Assembly: GCF_032397745.1 (NCBI RefSeq)
Contig: NZ_CP135921.1
Span: forward strand, 496,001-560,000
Origin: Bradyrhizobium prioriisuperbiae
GTDB taxonomy: Bacteria; Pseudomonadota; Alphaproteobacteria; Rhizobiales; Xanthobacteraceae
Direction of reading: 5' to 3'
DNA length: 64,000 nucleotides
The notes below the pieces were generated by a model that did no database searches, was not told where the DNA came from, and was given only the letters and a program-made list of their open reading frames with translations. The translations under genes were made by a program, and so were the position numbers. Positions 1 through 7,419 of the stretch are shown in pieces (position 1 is the stretch's first letter; each line of letters opens with the position of its first letter).

Positions 1-237
1 AATAGCGGGGGAACAGCAAGGTTCCGCCCAGCCTGCGCTTGAAAAGTGCGTGAGAACCGGAAAAATCCGGAACCAATCGCCCCCGTGGCCGCAGCCGAAT
101 TGTCCCGGGAAAACGACAGCAAAATCACGCAAAAGCTGTGCCAAACCCCGTATGATCCCTATATGAGGAATCCTCCTCATGGATGGCGCCTGTACCGCCG
201 CGTTGCGGGGTGCCATCGTGGCCGCAAGACGATTCGC
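1..237. other. Non-coding leader upstream of the helicase gene
   Basis: The frame of the helicase is open from position 46, but residues before the ATG at 238 look unlike any helicase N-terminus, so I treat this stretch as upstream DNA. It holds a short inverted repeat at 163-180 (ATGAGGA, 4-base spacer, TCCTCAT) about 60 bases before the start codon, and another (GGAAC-N6-GTTCC) at about 11-26. No confident sigma-70 promoter was found. Confidence 0.4.
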
Positions 238-2799
238 ATGACTGATCCGATCAAACTGAGCCCTTTTGACGTGCCCGCGCACCAGCCCGCCGCTGGCGGC
301 ATTGCTGCGCGCGCCCGTGCGGCGGCGGGTCCTCAGTATCTCGCCGTGCTCAATCCGGAGCAGCGCGAGGCGGTCGAGACACTCGACGGTCCGGTGCTGG
401 TGCTGGCCGGCGCAGGCACCGGCAAGACGCGTGTGCTGACCTCGCGCATCGCCTATATTCTGACCCTTGGTCGTGCCCGCCCCGCTGAAATCCTCTCCGT
501 CACCTTCACCAACAAGGCGGCGCGGGAGATGAAGCACCGGCTCGGCCAGATGCTGGGCCAGGCGGTGGAGGGCATGCCATGGCTCGGCACCTTCCATTCC
601 ATCGGTGGCCGCATCCTGCGCTTTCATGCCGAGCTGGTCGGGCTGAAGTCGAATTTCACCGTCCTCGATGTCGACGACCAGGTGCGGCTGCTCAAGCAGT
701 TGCTGCAGGCCGAGAACATTGACGAAAAACGCTGGCCGGCGCGGATGCTGGCCGGGCTGATCGACGGCTGGAAGAACCGTGGACTGACACCCTCCCAGGT
801 ACCGTCAGGCGAAGCCGCCGTGTTCGGCAACGGTCGCGGCGGCAAGCTTTATGCGACCTATCAGGAGCGGCTGAAGGTTCTCAACGCCGCCGATTTCGGT
901 GACCTGCTGCTGGAGAACATCCGGTTGTTCCGCGAGCACCCCGACGTGCTGCGGCAATACCAGGGCCGCTTCAAGTTCATCCTGGTCGACGAATATCAGG
1001 ACACCAACGTCGCGCAGTATCTCTGGCTGCGGCTGCTGTCGCAAAGCGGATCGTCGTCGGGGCCCATCCTTCGAGACGCACCGCGTCGCGGTGCTCCTCA
1101 GGATGAGGCGGAGAGTGAACAGCCGCTGCTCCCTGAGGAGCGCGGCAGCTCGCCGCGCGTCTCGAAGGGCGAGGCCGAAGCGCTTCAGCACCCCGCCCCG
1201 AAAAACATCTGCTGCGTCGGCGATGACGACCAGTCGATTTATGGCTGGCGCGGTGCCGAGGTCGACAACATCCTGCGCTTTGACCACGATTTTCCCGGCG
1301 CCAAGGTGATCCGGCTGGAGCGCAACTACCGCTCCACCGGCCACATCCTCGCCGCCGCCTCGCATCTGATCGCCCACAATGAAGGTCGGCTTGGCAAGAC
1401 GCTCCGCACCGAGGACGAGGACGGCGAGAAGGTCACCGTCACCGGCGCCTGGGATTCCGAGGAAGAAGCCCGCGGCATCGGCGAGGAGATCGAGGAGCTG
1501 CAGCGCAAGCAGCACAAGCTCAACGAGATCGCCATCCTGGTGCGCGCCTCGTTCCAGATGCGCGAGTTCGAAGACCGTTTCGTCACCCTCGGCCTGCCCT
1601 ATCGGGTGATCGGCGGGCCCCGGTTCTACGAGCGCGCGGAAATCCGCGACGCACTGGCTTATCTGCGTGTCATCAATTCGCCGGCCAACGACCTCGCCTT
1701 CGAGCGCATTATCAATGTGCCCAAACGCGGCCTCGGCGACGCCACCGTGCAGATGCTGCACGACCATGCCCGCAAACGCCGAATTCCGCTCACCGAAGCC
1801 GCCCGCGCCGTCATCGACACCGACGAACTAAAGCCGAAGGCGCGCGGCTCGCTGCGCGACGTGATCGCCAATTTCGACCGCTGGCGGGCCCAGAGCGAAG
1901 TCGTGCCGCACACCGAACTGGCCGAGATCGTGCTCGACGAAAGCGGCTACACCGAGATGTGGCAGAAGGACCGCTCGGCGGACGCTGCGGGCCGGCTGGA
2001 GAACCTGAAGGAACTGGTGCGCTCGATGGAAGAGTTCGAGAACCTGCAGGGGTTCCTCGAACACATCTCGCTGGTGATGGACCGCGAAGGCGGCCCCGAT
2101 GAGGACGCGGTGTCGATCATGACGCTGCACTCTGCCAAGGGGCTGGAATTCGACACCGTGTTTCTGCCCGGCTGGGAAGAAGGCCTGTTTCCGCACCAGC
2201 GCGCGCTGGACGAACAGGGCCGCGCCGGGCTCGAGGAAGAGCGTCGGCTGGCGCATGTCGGCATCACCCGCGCCCGTCGCCGCGCCAAGCTCTACTTCGC
2301 CACCAACCGACGCATCCACGGCTCATGGACAACGACGATTCCATCCCGCTTTCTCGATGAACTGCCGGCGCACAATGTCGAGATCACCGAGAGCAAGGGT
2401 GGCGGCGGGTGGGGCGGCGCCGGTGGCTATGGCGCCTCGCGCTTTGACGACATGTCGGCCTTCGGCTCGACCTATTCGACGCCGGGCTGGCAGCGCGCAC
2501 AGCAGCGCAAAGGCAGCGGCAGCAAAGGCGGCGGCGGCTTCAACGAAACCGGGGGCAGTTATAGTGCCGGCGGTGGCGACTTCGGATCCTGGCGCAACAA
2601 GCGCGGCGGGATGACCATCGAAGGCGAACTGATCGCCAAATCCACCGGCGCGCAGTCGGACTTCTCGGCCGGCGACCGGGTGTTCCACGAAAAGTTCGGC
2701 TATGGCGCGGTCACGCAGGTCGACGGCAACAAGCTAACGATTGCGTTCGACAAAGCCGGCGAGAAGCGCGTGGTGGACAGCTTCGTGCAGCGGGCGTGA
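238..2799 (+). CDS. uvrD: ATP-dependent DNA helicase, UvrD/PcrA type (SF1)
   Basis: An 853-residue superfamily 1A 3'-5' helicase for nucleotide excision and mismatch repair. Walker A (AGAGTGKT) lies at about residues 57-64, motif Ia as TFTNKAAREMK, motif II as DEYQDTN at about 251, motif III as GDDDQSIYGWRG from about 328, motif IV region as ERNYRST, motif V as MTLHSAKGLEFD, and motif VI as VGITRARRRA. A Gly/Ser-rich linker precedes a C-terminal Tudor-like tail that begins near FSAGDRVFHEKFGYG. The ATG at 238 gives the N-terminus expected for this family; the frame is open further upstream. Between motifs II and III there is an extra stretch of roughly 40 residues encoded by a palindromic repeat (1065-1171), so the protein carries an unusual loop but stays in frame. 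Nothing suggests loss of function. Confidence 0.95.
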   Translation: MTDPIKLSPFDVPAHQPAAGGIAARARAAAGPQYLAVLNPEQREAVETLDGPVLVLAGAGTGKTRVLTSRIAYILTLGRARPAEILSVTFTNKAAREMKHRLGQMLGQAVEGMPWLGTFHSIGGRILRFHAELVGLKSNFTVLDVDDQVRLLKQLLQAENIDEKRWPARMLAGLIDGWKNRGLTPSQVPSGEAAVFGNGRGGKLYATYQERLKVLNAADFGDLLLENIRLFREHPDVLRQYQGRFKFILVDEYQDTNVAQYLWLRLLSQSGSSSGPILRDAPRRGAPQDEAESEQPLLPEERGSSPRVSKGEAEALQHPAPKNICCVGDDDQSIYGWRGAEVDNILRFDHDFPGAKVIRLERNYRSTGHILAAASHLIAHNEGRLGKTLRTEDEDGEKVTVTGAWDSEEEARGIGEEIEELQRKQHKLNEIAILVRASFQMREFEDRFVTLGLPYRVIGGPRFYERAEIRDALAYLRVINSPANDLAFERIINVPKRGLGDATVQMLHDHARKRRIPLTEAARAVIDTDELKPKARGSLRDVIANFDRWRAQSEVVPHTELAEIVLDESGYTEMWQKDRSADAAGRLENLKELVRSMEEFENLQGFLEHISLVMDREGGPDEDAVSIMTLHSAKGLEFDTVFLPGWEEGLFPHQRALDEQGRAGLEEERRLAHVGITRARRRAKLYFATNRRIHGSWTTTIPSRFLDELPAHNVEITESKGGGGWGGAGGYGASRFDDMSAFGSTYSTPGWQRAQQRKGSGSKGGGGFNETGGSYSAGGGDFGSWRNKRGGMTIEGELIAKSTGAQSDFSAGDRVFHEKFGYGAVTQVDGNKLTIAFDKAGEKRVVDSFVQRA
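1065..1171. repeat. Palindromic repeat inserted in frame inside uvrD
   Basis: The left arm (1065-1108, starting CATCCTTCGAGACGC and containing CTCCTCAGGATGAGG) is an imperfect reverse complement of the right arm (1131-1171, CCTGAGGAGCGCGGC then GCGCGTCTCGAAGG). The sequence resembles a dispersed intergenic palindrome that I recall from Bradyrhizobium-like genomes. Here it lies within coding sequence and is translated without stops, adding a Pro/Glu/Ser/Arg-rich segment between helicase motifs II and III. Confidence 0.75.
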
Positions 2800-2826
2800 C
2801 GCGACGAGGGCCACGTCGCCGGCCCT

Positions 2827-2926
2827 AGAGCCTTTTCCGTTCTGGTTGAATCACAACAGAGGCTCTAGCTTTTTGTTTTGACGCGTTTTCTTCACGCGAA
2901 CCGGTATCCACTCGAAAACGCTCTAG
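2827..2926. repeat. Dispersed hairpin repeat, family A copy 1
   Basis: A stem-loop (2827-2866: AGAGCC at one end, GGCTCT at the other, inner TCTG-TTG/CAACAGA) is followed by an AT-rich joint and the conserved block TTTTGACGCGTTTTCTTCAC, then GCGAACCGGTATCCA and GAAAACGCTCTAG. The same arrangement recurs at 4429-4529 and 19813-19933. The copy lies between uvrD and the kinase gene and could terminate or process the uvrD transcript. Confidence 0.85.
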
Positions 2927-3004
2927 CGAGAAGAGCCAATCTCCAGAACTGTGCCGCGGCTTCGATCTCATGCTTCCGGCACTGGGAAAATCGTGGGAAG
3001 CGCG

Positions 3005-3643
3005 ATGCCACAAGGCCAGATCGTTATTCTCAATGGCGCGCCGCGTTCGGGGAAATCCAGCATTGCCGCCGTTATTCAAGAGACGTTCGAAGGTCCGTGG
3101 ATCAGCCTGGGCGTCGATGTTTATGCGAGCATGATCCCTGCCCGGTACCGACCCGGCATCGGCTTGCGGCCTGGCTGCGAACGGCCGGATCTCGAAGCGT
3201 TCGTCCCCACTTTTTATGCGGCCTTGTACGACTCAATTGCAGCTCACAGCCGATTGGGGCTGAACGTCGTCGTCGATGTCGGACATCATGATGACTATAC
3301 GCGGCCGCTGAATGTCCTGCAGGACTGCGCACGACGTCTACTTGATTTGCCCGTCTTGTTCGTCGGAGTCCATTGCCCCCTTGACGTCATCATGAAACGT
3401 CGCAGTGTGCCGCAGTCCGGGCGAGAAGGACAATATGTGACGGGGTCGGTTGATCAACCCGCCCCGCATCCTGTTGTTCAATGGCAGCGAGCCGTTCATA
3501 GTCCCGGCCTATACGATCTGAACATCGACACATCGTTGCAGAGCCCAGAGGCATGCGCAGATGCAATCCGCAGGCAGCTTGAACGAGGCATGACCTATCC
3601 CACGGCGTTTCAAAAACTTGCGGCAGAGCGGTACGAACCGTGA
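3005..3643 (+). CDS. Chloramphenicol phosphotransferase-like P-loop kinase
   Basis: A predicted 212-residue cytoplasmic phosphotransferase. The N-terminus carries a Walker A loop (GAPRSGKS, about residues 11-18) right after a hydrophobic beta strand (IVILN), as in the chloramphenicol 3-O-phosphotransferase (CPT-like) family. Further family-like features are SLGVDVYASMIP after the P-loop and VVVDVGHHDDY as a second nucleotide or substrate-contact strand. The ATG at 3005 places the P-loop at the usual distance from the N-terminus; an upstream in-frame ATG at 2951 would add sequence overlapping the repeat's flank. The family is widespread and most members are of unknown substrate, so resistance should not be assumed. 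It converges on the GntR gene with a 10-base gap. Confidence 0.75.
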   Translation: MPQGQIVILNGAPRSGKSSIAAVIQETFEGPWISLGVDVYASMIPARYRPGIGLRPGCERPDLEAFVPTFYAALYDSIAAHSRLGLNVVVDVGHHDDYTRPLNVLQDCARRLLDLPVLFVGVHCPLDVIMKRRSVPQSGREGQYVTGSVDQPAPHPVVQWQRAVHSPGLYDLNIDTSLQSPEACADAIRRQLERGMTYPTAFQKLAAERYEP

Positions 3644-3653
3644 CGCTTCCGCG

Positions 3654-4403
3654 TCAGTTCGTTGCCGCGTCCTGCCGCATCAGGCGCATGGTGTAGCTGT
3701 AGCGATCCGCCGGATGAATGCTGAGCGAGACTTCGGCCATATCCCCGGGACTCAAAATATACTGACGGCGGATCTCCAGCGCGTGTGCGCCCGTCACAGC
3801 CTTTAACGGCCCCGCCAACTGTTCGGAAATTCCGACCGCCTTGATGTCCTGCCGGATTTCGCCGATCCGGCGGCCTGAGATGTTTTCCACCAGCGTCGAG
3901 AAGATGCCGCGGTGACGATCCATGCGCGCCTTCACCTCGTCGGCAAACACCGCATCGATATAGACGTCGGTCCAGCAGATCGGGGTCTGGGAGATGTCGC
4001 CGGGCGACAGGCGCAGGCTTGAGATCCGCAGCCAGCGCCGCCCCGGCCGGCATCCGAGCCGCACCGCCAGTTCGTCATCCGTCACGATCTCGGCAACCGC
4101 CTGGACATGGCGCTCGGTCTCGACGCCGAACTGTTGCACGGCCTCCACCGACCCCAGCGCCTGGGTGTATCCCGCCGCGCTGCGAGACGGCGCAACAGCC
4201 TCGACCCGGGTGCCGGCGCTCTTCTTGCGGCTGACCAGACCGGAGGCCTGCAGTTCGCGCATCGCGGCCCGCACTGTGGAACGGCTCACCGCGAACTGCT
4301 CGGCCAGCTCGAATTCGTTCGGAAGCACCGAGCCGACCGGATGGCGGCCGTCGGCAATCGCTTCAGCCAGCGCGCGGGCGACATAGGCATAGCGCGTTTC
4401 CAC
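3654..4403 (-). CDS. GntR-family (HutC subfamily) transcriptional regulator
   Basis: A 249-residue regulator. The N-terminal winged helix-turn-helix (about residues 1-70) contains the typical PNEFELAEQFAVSRSTVRAA segment followed by ELQASGLVSRKKSAGTRV. The rest matches a UTRA ligand-binding domain of HutC-type regulators (RISSLRLSPGD, TDVYIDAVFADEV). It starts at GTG 4403, preceded by a clear GGAGGA ribosome site. The gene is divergent from the lyase-symporter-fumarase operon. A perfect palindrome TATGTACGTACATA at 4610-4623, of the size and TGTAC/GTACA type bound by GntR proteins, lies just after that operon's promoter. It is therefore the probable local repressor, with inducer likely the lyase substrate or a related dicarboxylate. 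Confidence 0.85.
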   Translation of the reverse strand: METRYAYVARALAEAIADGRHPVGSVLPNEFELAEQFAVSRSTVRAAMRELQASGLVSRKKSAGTRVEAVAPSRSAAGYTQALGSVEAVQQFGVETERHVQAVAEIVTDDELAVRLGCRPGRRWLRISSLRLSPGDISQTPICWTDVYIDAVFADEVKARMDRHRGIFSTLVENISGRRIGEIRQDIKAVGISEQLAGPLKAVTGAHALEIRRQYILSPGDMAEVSLSIHPADRYSYTMRLMRQDAATN

Positions 4404-4428
4404 CCGTCTTTTCCTCCGGTTACAGCCA

Positions 4429-4529
4429 AGAGCGTCCGCTCCGAAAGAATCGGAGCGGACGCTCTAGTTTATTGTTTTGACGCGTTTTCTTCACGCGAAC
4501 CGGTACCCACTTCGCTTGAAAACGCTTTG
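4429..4529. repeat. Dispersed hairpin repeat, family A copy 2
   Basis: A near-perfect hairpin (4429-4465, arms AGAGCGTCCGCTCCG and CGGAGCGGACGCTCT) is followed by TTGTTTTGACGCGTTTTCTT and CACGCGAACCGGTACCCACT, ending in GAAAACGCTTTGG. The stem sequence differs from copies 1 and 3 but is fully complementary. The copy lies between the divergent GntR gene and the operon promoter. Confidence 0.88.
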
Positions 4530-4578
4530 GGCCCCGCGCTGGAAGCCCGACCCCCGACGGATTCGTCAAGGAAGTATA

Positions 4579-4636
4579 TTGACTCCTCTATTATGTTCCT
4601 ACAATAATATATGTACGTACATAATATCCGAGGAGA
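4579..4636 (+). promoter_or_regulatory. Promoter, GntR-type operator and RBS of the lyase operon
   Basis: A -35-like TTGACT (4579-4584) is followed after about 18 bases by AATAAT (4603-4608). A perfect 14-bp palindrome TATGTACGTACATA (4610-4623) sits where transcription should start, ideal for repression. AGGAGA (4631-4636) is a good ribosome site 6 bases before the ATG at 4643. The AT-rich stretch contrasts with its GC-rich surroundings. Binding of the neighbouring GntR protein is inferred. Confidence 0.7.
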
Positions 4637-4642
4637 CGGTTC

Positions 4643-6007
4643 ATGGGCAGCACGGTGTTCGACTCCGTCCTGTTCCGCGACATGTTCGGCACGGCCGAGA
4701 TGCGCGCGGTGTTCAGCGACGAGGCCCTGGTCGGGCGTTATCTCGAGGTGGAAGCGGCGCTGGCCCGCGCCCAGGCCCGTTGCGGGGTGGTGCCGAAAGA
4801 CGCCGCCGCCGCGATCGACACCGCGTCGCGCAGCATCGTCATCGACTACGACAAGCTGCGGCATGAGACCGAGATCGTCGGCTACCCGATCCTGCCGCTG
4901 GTGCATCAGCTTGCGGCCGCCGCCGGCGACGCCGGAGGCTTCGTGCACTGGGGCGCCACCACCCAGGACATCATGGACACGGCGAACGTGCTGCAGATCC
5001 GCGCAGCGCTCGCCATCGTCGCCCGCGACCTGCGCGACCTGCGTGGCATCCTGGCCGATCTCGCCCGCAAATACCGCGACACGCCGATGGCGGGACGAAC
5101 CCATCTGCAGCAAGCATTGCCGGTGACCTTCGGCTACAAGGCCGCGGTCTGGCTGTCGTCGATCGACCGGCACATCGAGCGTCTCGACCAGGCGCTGCCG
5201 CGGATTCTGCTCGGCGAATTCGCCGGTGCCGCGGGCACCCTCGCCTCCGTCGGCGACGGTGGTCTCGCCATGCAGACACTGTTCTGCGAGGAACTTGATC
5301 TGCATCAACCGGCGATCACCTGGCATGTCGCCCGTGACGGCATCGCAGAATCCGTCACGCTGCTCGGCCTGATCACCGGCACGCTCGGCAAGATCGCAAC
5401 CGACGTGATGATGATGTCGGCCAGCGAGTTCGGCGAAGTCTCCGAGCCGTTCGTGCCGGGACGCGGCGCGTCCTCGACCATGCCGCAGAAGCGCAACCCG
5501 ATTTCCAGCGAACTGATGCTGGCTGCGGCCAAAGCCGTGCGCCAGCACGTCGCCGCCATGCTGGACGGCATGATCCACGATTTCGAGCGAGCGACCGGCC
5601 CCTGGCATCTGGAATGGGTGTCGCTGCCGGAAAGTTTCCTGCTGACCGCATCGTCGCTGGCCAACGCCAAGTTCATGCTCGCCGGCCTTGTGGTGCACGA
5701 ACAGCGCATGCGCAAGAACCTCGACCTGACCCACGGCCTGATCGTGGCGGAGGCGGTGATGATGGCGGCGGCGCCGAAACTCGGCCGCCAGCACGCCCAC
5801 GACATGGTCTACGACGCCTGTCGCAAGGCGATCGAAGGTGGTGGTCAACTCGCCGACATCCTGGCCGGCGTGCCGGAGATCGTCGACGCGCTCGGCAGCG
5901 TCGCGGCGATCCGTCGTCACTGCGATCCCGCCAACTATCTGGGCTTGTCCGGACAGATGGTCGATCGCGCCCTGCAGATATCCGCTGGCAAACCTGCCGC
6001 GACCTGA
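4643..6007 (+). CDS. Fumarase/aspartase-superfamily lyase (carboxymuconate cycloisomerase/adenylosuccinate lyase-like)
   Basis: A 454-residue enzyme of the superfamily that eliminates fumarate from, or cycloisomerizes, succinyl-type substrates. The signature loop is SSTMPQKRNP with the catalytic serine at about residue 277, and the conserved GRTHLQ motif has its histidine at 154. HWGATTQDIMDT is typical of the pcaB/purB-like branch rather than fumarase. No protocatechuate-pathway genes are nearby, so 3-carboxy-cis,cis-muconate is an unlikely substrate. The next genes encode a dicarboxylate symporter and a fumarase. The simplest reading is a catabolic lyase that releases fumarate from a substituted succinate (for example an N-substituted aspartate), but the substrate is unknown. 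Confidence 0.8.
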   Translation: MGSTVFDSVLFRDMFGTAEMRAVFSDEALVGRYLEVEAALARAQARCGVVPKDAAAAIDTASRSIVIDYDKLRHETEIVGYPILPLVHQLAAAAGDAGGFVHWGATTQDIMDTANVLQIRAALAIVARDLRDLRGILADLARKYRDTPMAGRTHLQQALPVTFGYKAAVWLSSIDRHIERLDQALPRILLGEFAGAAGTLASVGDGGLAMQTLFCEELDLHQPAITWHVARDGIAESVTLLGLITGTLGKIATDVMMMSASEFGEVSEPFVPGRGASSTMPQKRNPISSELMLAAAKAVRQHVAAMLDGMIHDFERATGPWHLEWVSLPESFLLTASSLANAKFMLAGLVVHEQRMRKNLDLTHGLIVAEAVMMAAAPKLGRQHAHDMVYDACRKAIEGGGQLADILAGVPEIVDALGSVAAIRRHCDPANYLGLSGQMVDRALQISAGKPAAT

Positions 6008-6075
6008 TTGGTCGCTACCCCATCGCAAGGCGCCCGAGAGCGCCAACAGCAACATCATCCTTTCGGGAGACAATC

Positions 6076-7410
6076 ATGGCCGTCGCAGCAACCACTGACA
6101 GCAATCTTGCGCCCAGTGATATCAAAACCAAAACCAGGAAAGCGTCCCTCTGGGGCAATCTTGGTTTCCAAGTCGCGGTGAGCATGGTGCTCGGCATCGC
6201 CGTCGGGCTGATCTGGCCGGAGTTCGCCGCATCCCTGAAGATCCTTGGCGATCTGTTCCTGCGCCTGATCAAGACCGCGGTGGCGCCGCTGGTGTTTCTC
6301 ACCGTTGCGGTAGGTATCGCAGCCGCCGGCGACATCAAGCGAGTGGGCAAAGTCGGCCTGATCGCAATGCTCTATTTTGAGATCGTCTCGACCATCGCGC
6401 TGGCGCTCGGGCTGTTGTTCGGAAACCTGGTCGGCGTCGGCAAAAATCTCGGCCACCTCACCGCCTCGACGAACGCGATCAAGGGCGCAGAGGCCGCAGC
6501 CAAGACCGCATCGACGTCCCACACCACGTTCGACCAGTTCCTGCTCAACGTCTTTCCCGACAATTTCGTTGGCGCCTTTGCGCGCGGTGAACTGCTGCAG
6601 GTGCTGGTGATCGCGCTGATCTTCGGCTTCGGCCTGATGGCGCTGAGCCCGGAGAAGCGAGCGCCGATCGAAGCCGGGCTGAACACCATCTCGACCGCGT
6701 TCTTCGAATTCATTCATATCATCATGCGACTGGCGCCGATCGGCACGTTCGGTGCCGTGGCCTATGCGGTCGGCGCCAACGGCACCACGGTGCTGATCTC
6801 GCTGGCGTATTTCGTGCTGACCTTCTATGCGCTGATTATCCTGTTTATCGTGTTCGTGCTTAGCGCGGTGTGTGCGCTGTTCCGGATCAACCTGTTCCAC
6901 CTGCTGCGCTACATCCGCGACGAAATCATCATCATGCTCGGCACCGCGTCATCCGAGAGCGTGCTGCCACGCCTGCTGGAAAAGCTGCCGGCCTACGGCG
7001 CTTCGAAACAAACCGTCGGGCTGGTGCTGCCGACCGGCTATGCCTTCAACCTCGACGGCACCTCGCTGTTCATGTCGATGGGGGTGATCTTCCTGGCCAA
7101 CGCTTATGGCGTGCCGCTGAGCTGGGAGCAGGAACTTGGCATCCTTGCCATTATGCTTCTGACCTCGAAGGGCGCGGCAACCGTGTCCGGTGGCTCGTTC
7201 GTGGTGTTCGCCGCTACCGTTACCGCCTCCGGAATCCTGCCGATCGAGGGCCTGGCGCTGATCTTCGGCGTCTATCGTTTCCTGTCCATAGCGCTCTCCA
7301 CCTGCAACGTGATCGGCAACACGGTCGCGACCGTGGTGGTCGCCAAGCTGGCCGGCGAATTCGACGAAACGGCACGCGCGCGCCTCGATGGCGCCGAGAC
7401 CACAGCCTGA
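6076..7410 (+). CDS. Dicarboxylate/amino acid:cation symporter (DAACS, DctA/GltP-like)
   Basis: A 444-residue inner-membrane symporter for C4-dicarboxylates or acidic amino acids. The ATG at 6076 follows a GGGAGA ribosome site; a longer open frame reaches back into the lyase gene but is not translated from a plausible start. The N-terminal segment GNLGFQVAVSMVLGIAVGLI is a first membrane helix. FLRLIKTAVAPLVFLTVAVG and, in the C-terminal half, MLGTASSESVLPRLLEKL and LPTGYAFNLDGTS match the conserved HP1, HP2 and TM7 substrate/cation-binding region of the family. It lies 68 bases after the lyase and 9 bases before the fumarase, and probably imports the substrate of the operon. Confidence 0.88.
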   Translation: MAVAATTDSNLAPSDIKTKTRKASLWGNLGFQVAVSMVLGIAVGLIWPEFAASLKILGDLFLRLIKTAVAPLVFLTVAVGIAAAGDIKRVGKVGLIAMLYFEIVSTIALALGLLFGNLVGVGKNLGHLTASTNAIKGAEAAAKTASTSHTTFDQFLLNVFPDNFVGAFARGELLQVLVIALIFGFGLMALSPEKRAPIEAGLNTISTAFFEFIHIIMRLAPIGTFGAVAYAVGANGTTVLISLAYFVLTFYALIILFIVFVLSAVCALFRINLFHLLRYIRDEIIIMLGTASSESVLPRLLEKLPAYGASKQTVGLVLPTGYAFNLDGTSLFMSMGVIFLANAYGVPLSWEQELGILAIMLLTSKGAATVSGGSFVVFAATVTASGILPIEGLALIFGVYRFLSIALSTCNVIGNTVATVVVAKLAGEFDETARARLDGAETTA

Positions 7411-7419
7411 GAGGTCGCC

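Noticed and set aside
11..26. LexA-type SOS box upstream of uvrD (GGAAC-N6-GTTCC)
   Set aside because: Alphaproteobacterial LexA sites are direct repeats GTTC-N7-GTTC; this is an inverted repeat with the wrong spacing, and far from the start.
3005..3643. Antibiotic resistance gene
   Set aside because: CPT-like kinases are widespread with unknown substrates; there is no mobile-element context.
4643..6007. Naming the lyase pcaB or purB
   Set aside because: Sequence supports the superfamily only; the neighbourhood (symporter, fumarase, GntR) fits neither pathway.
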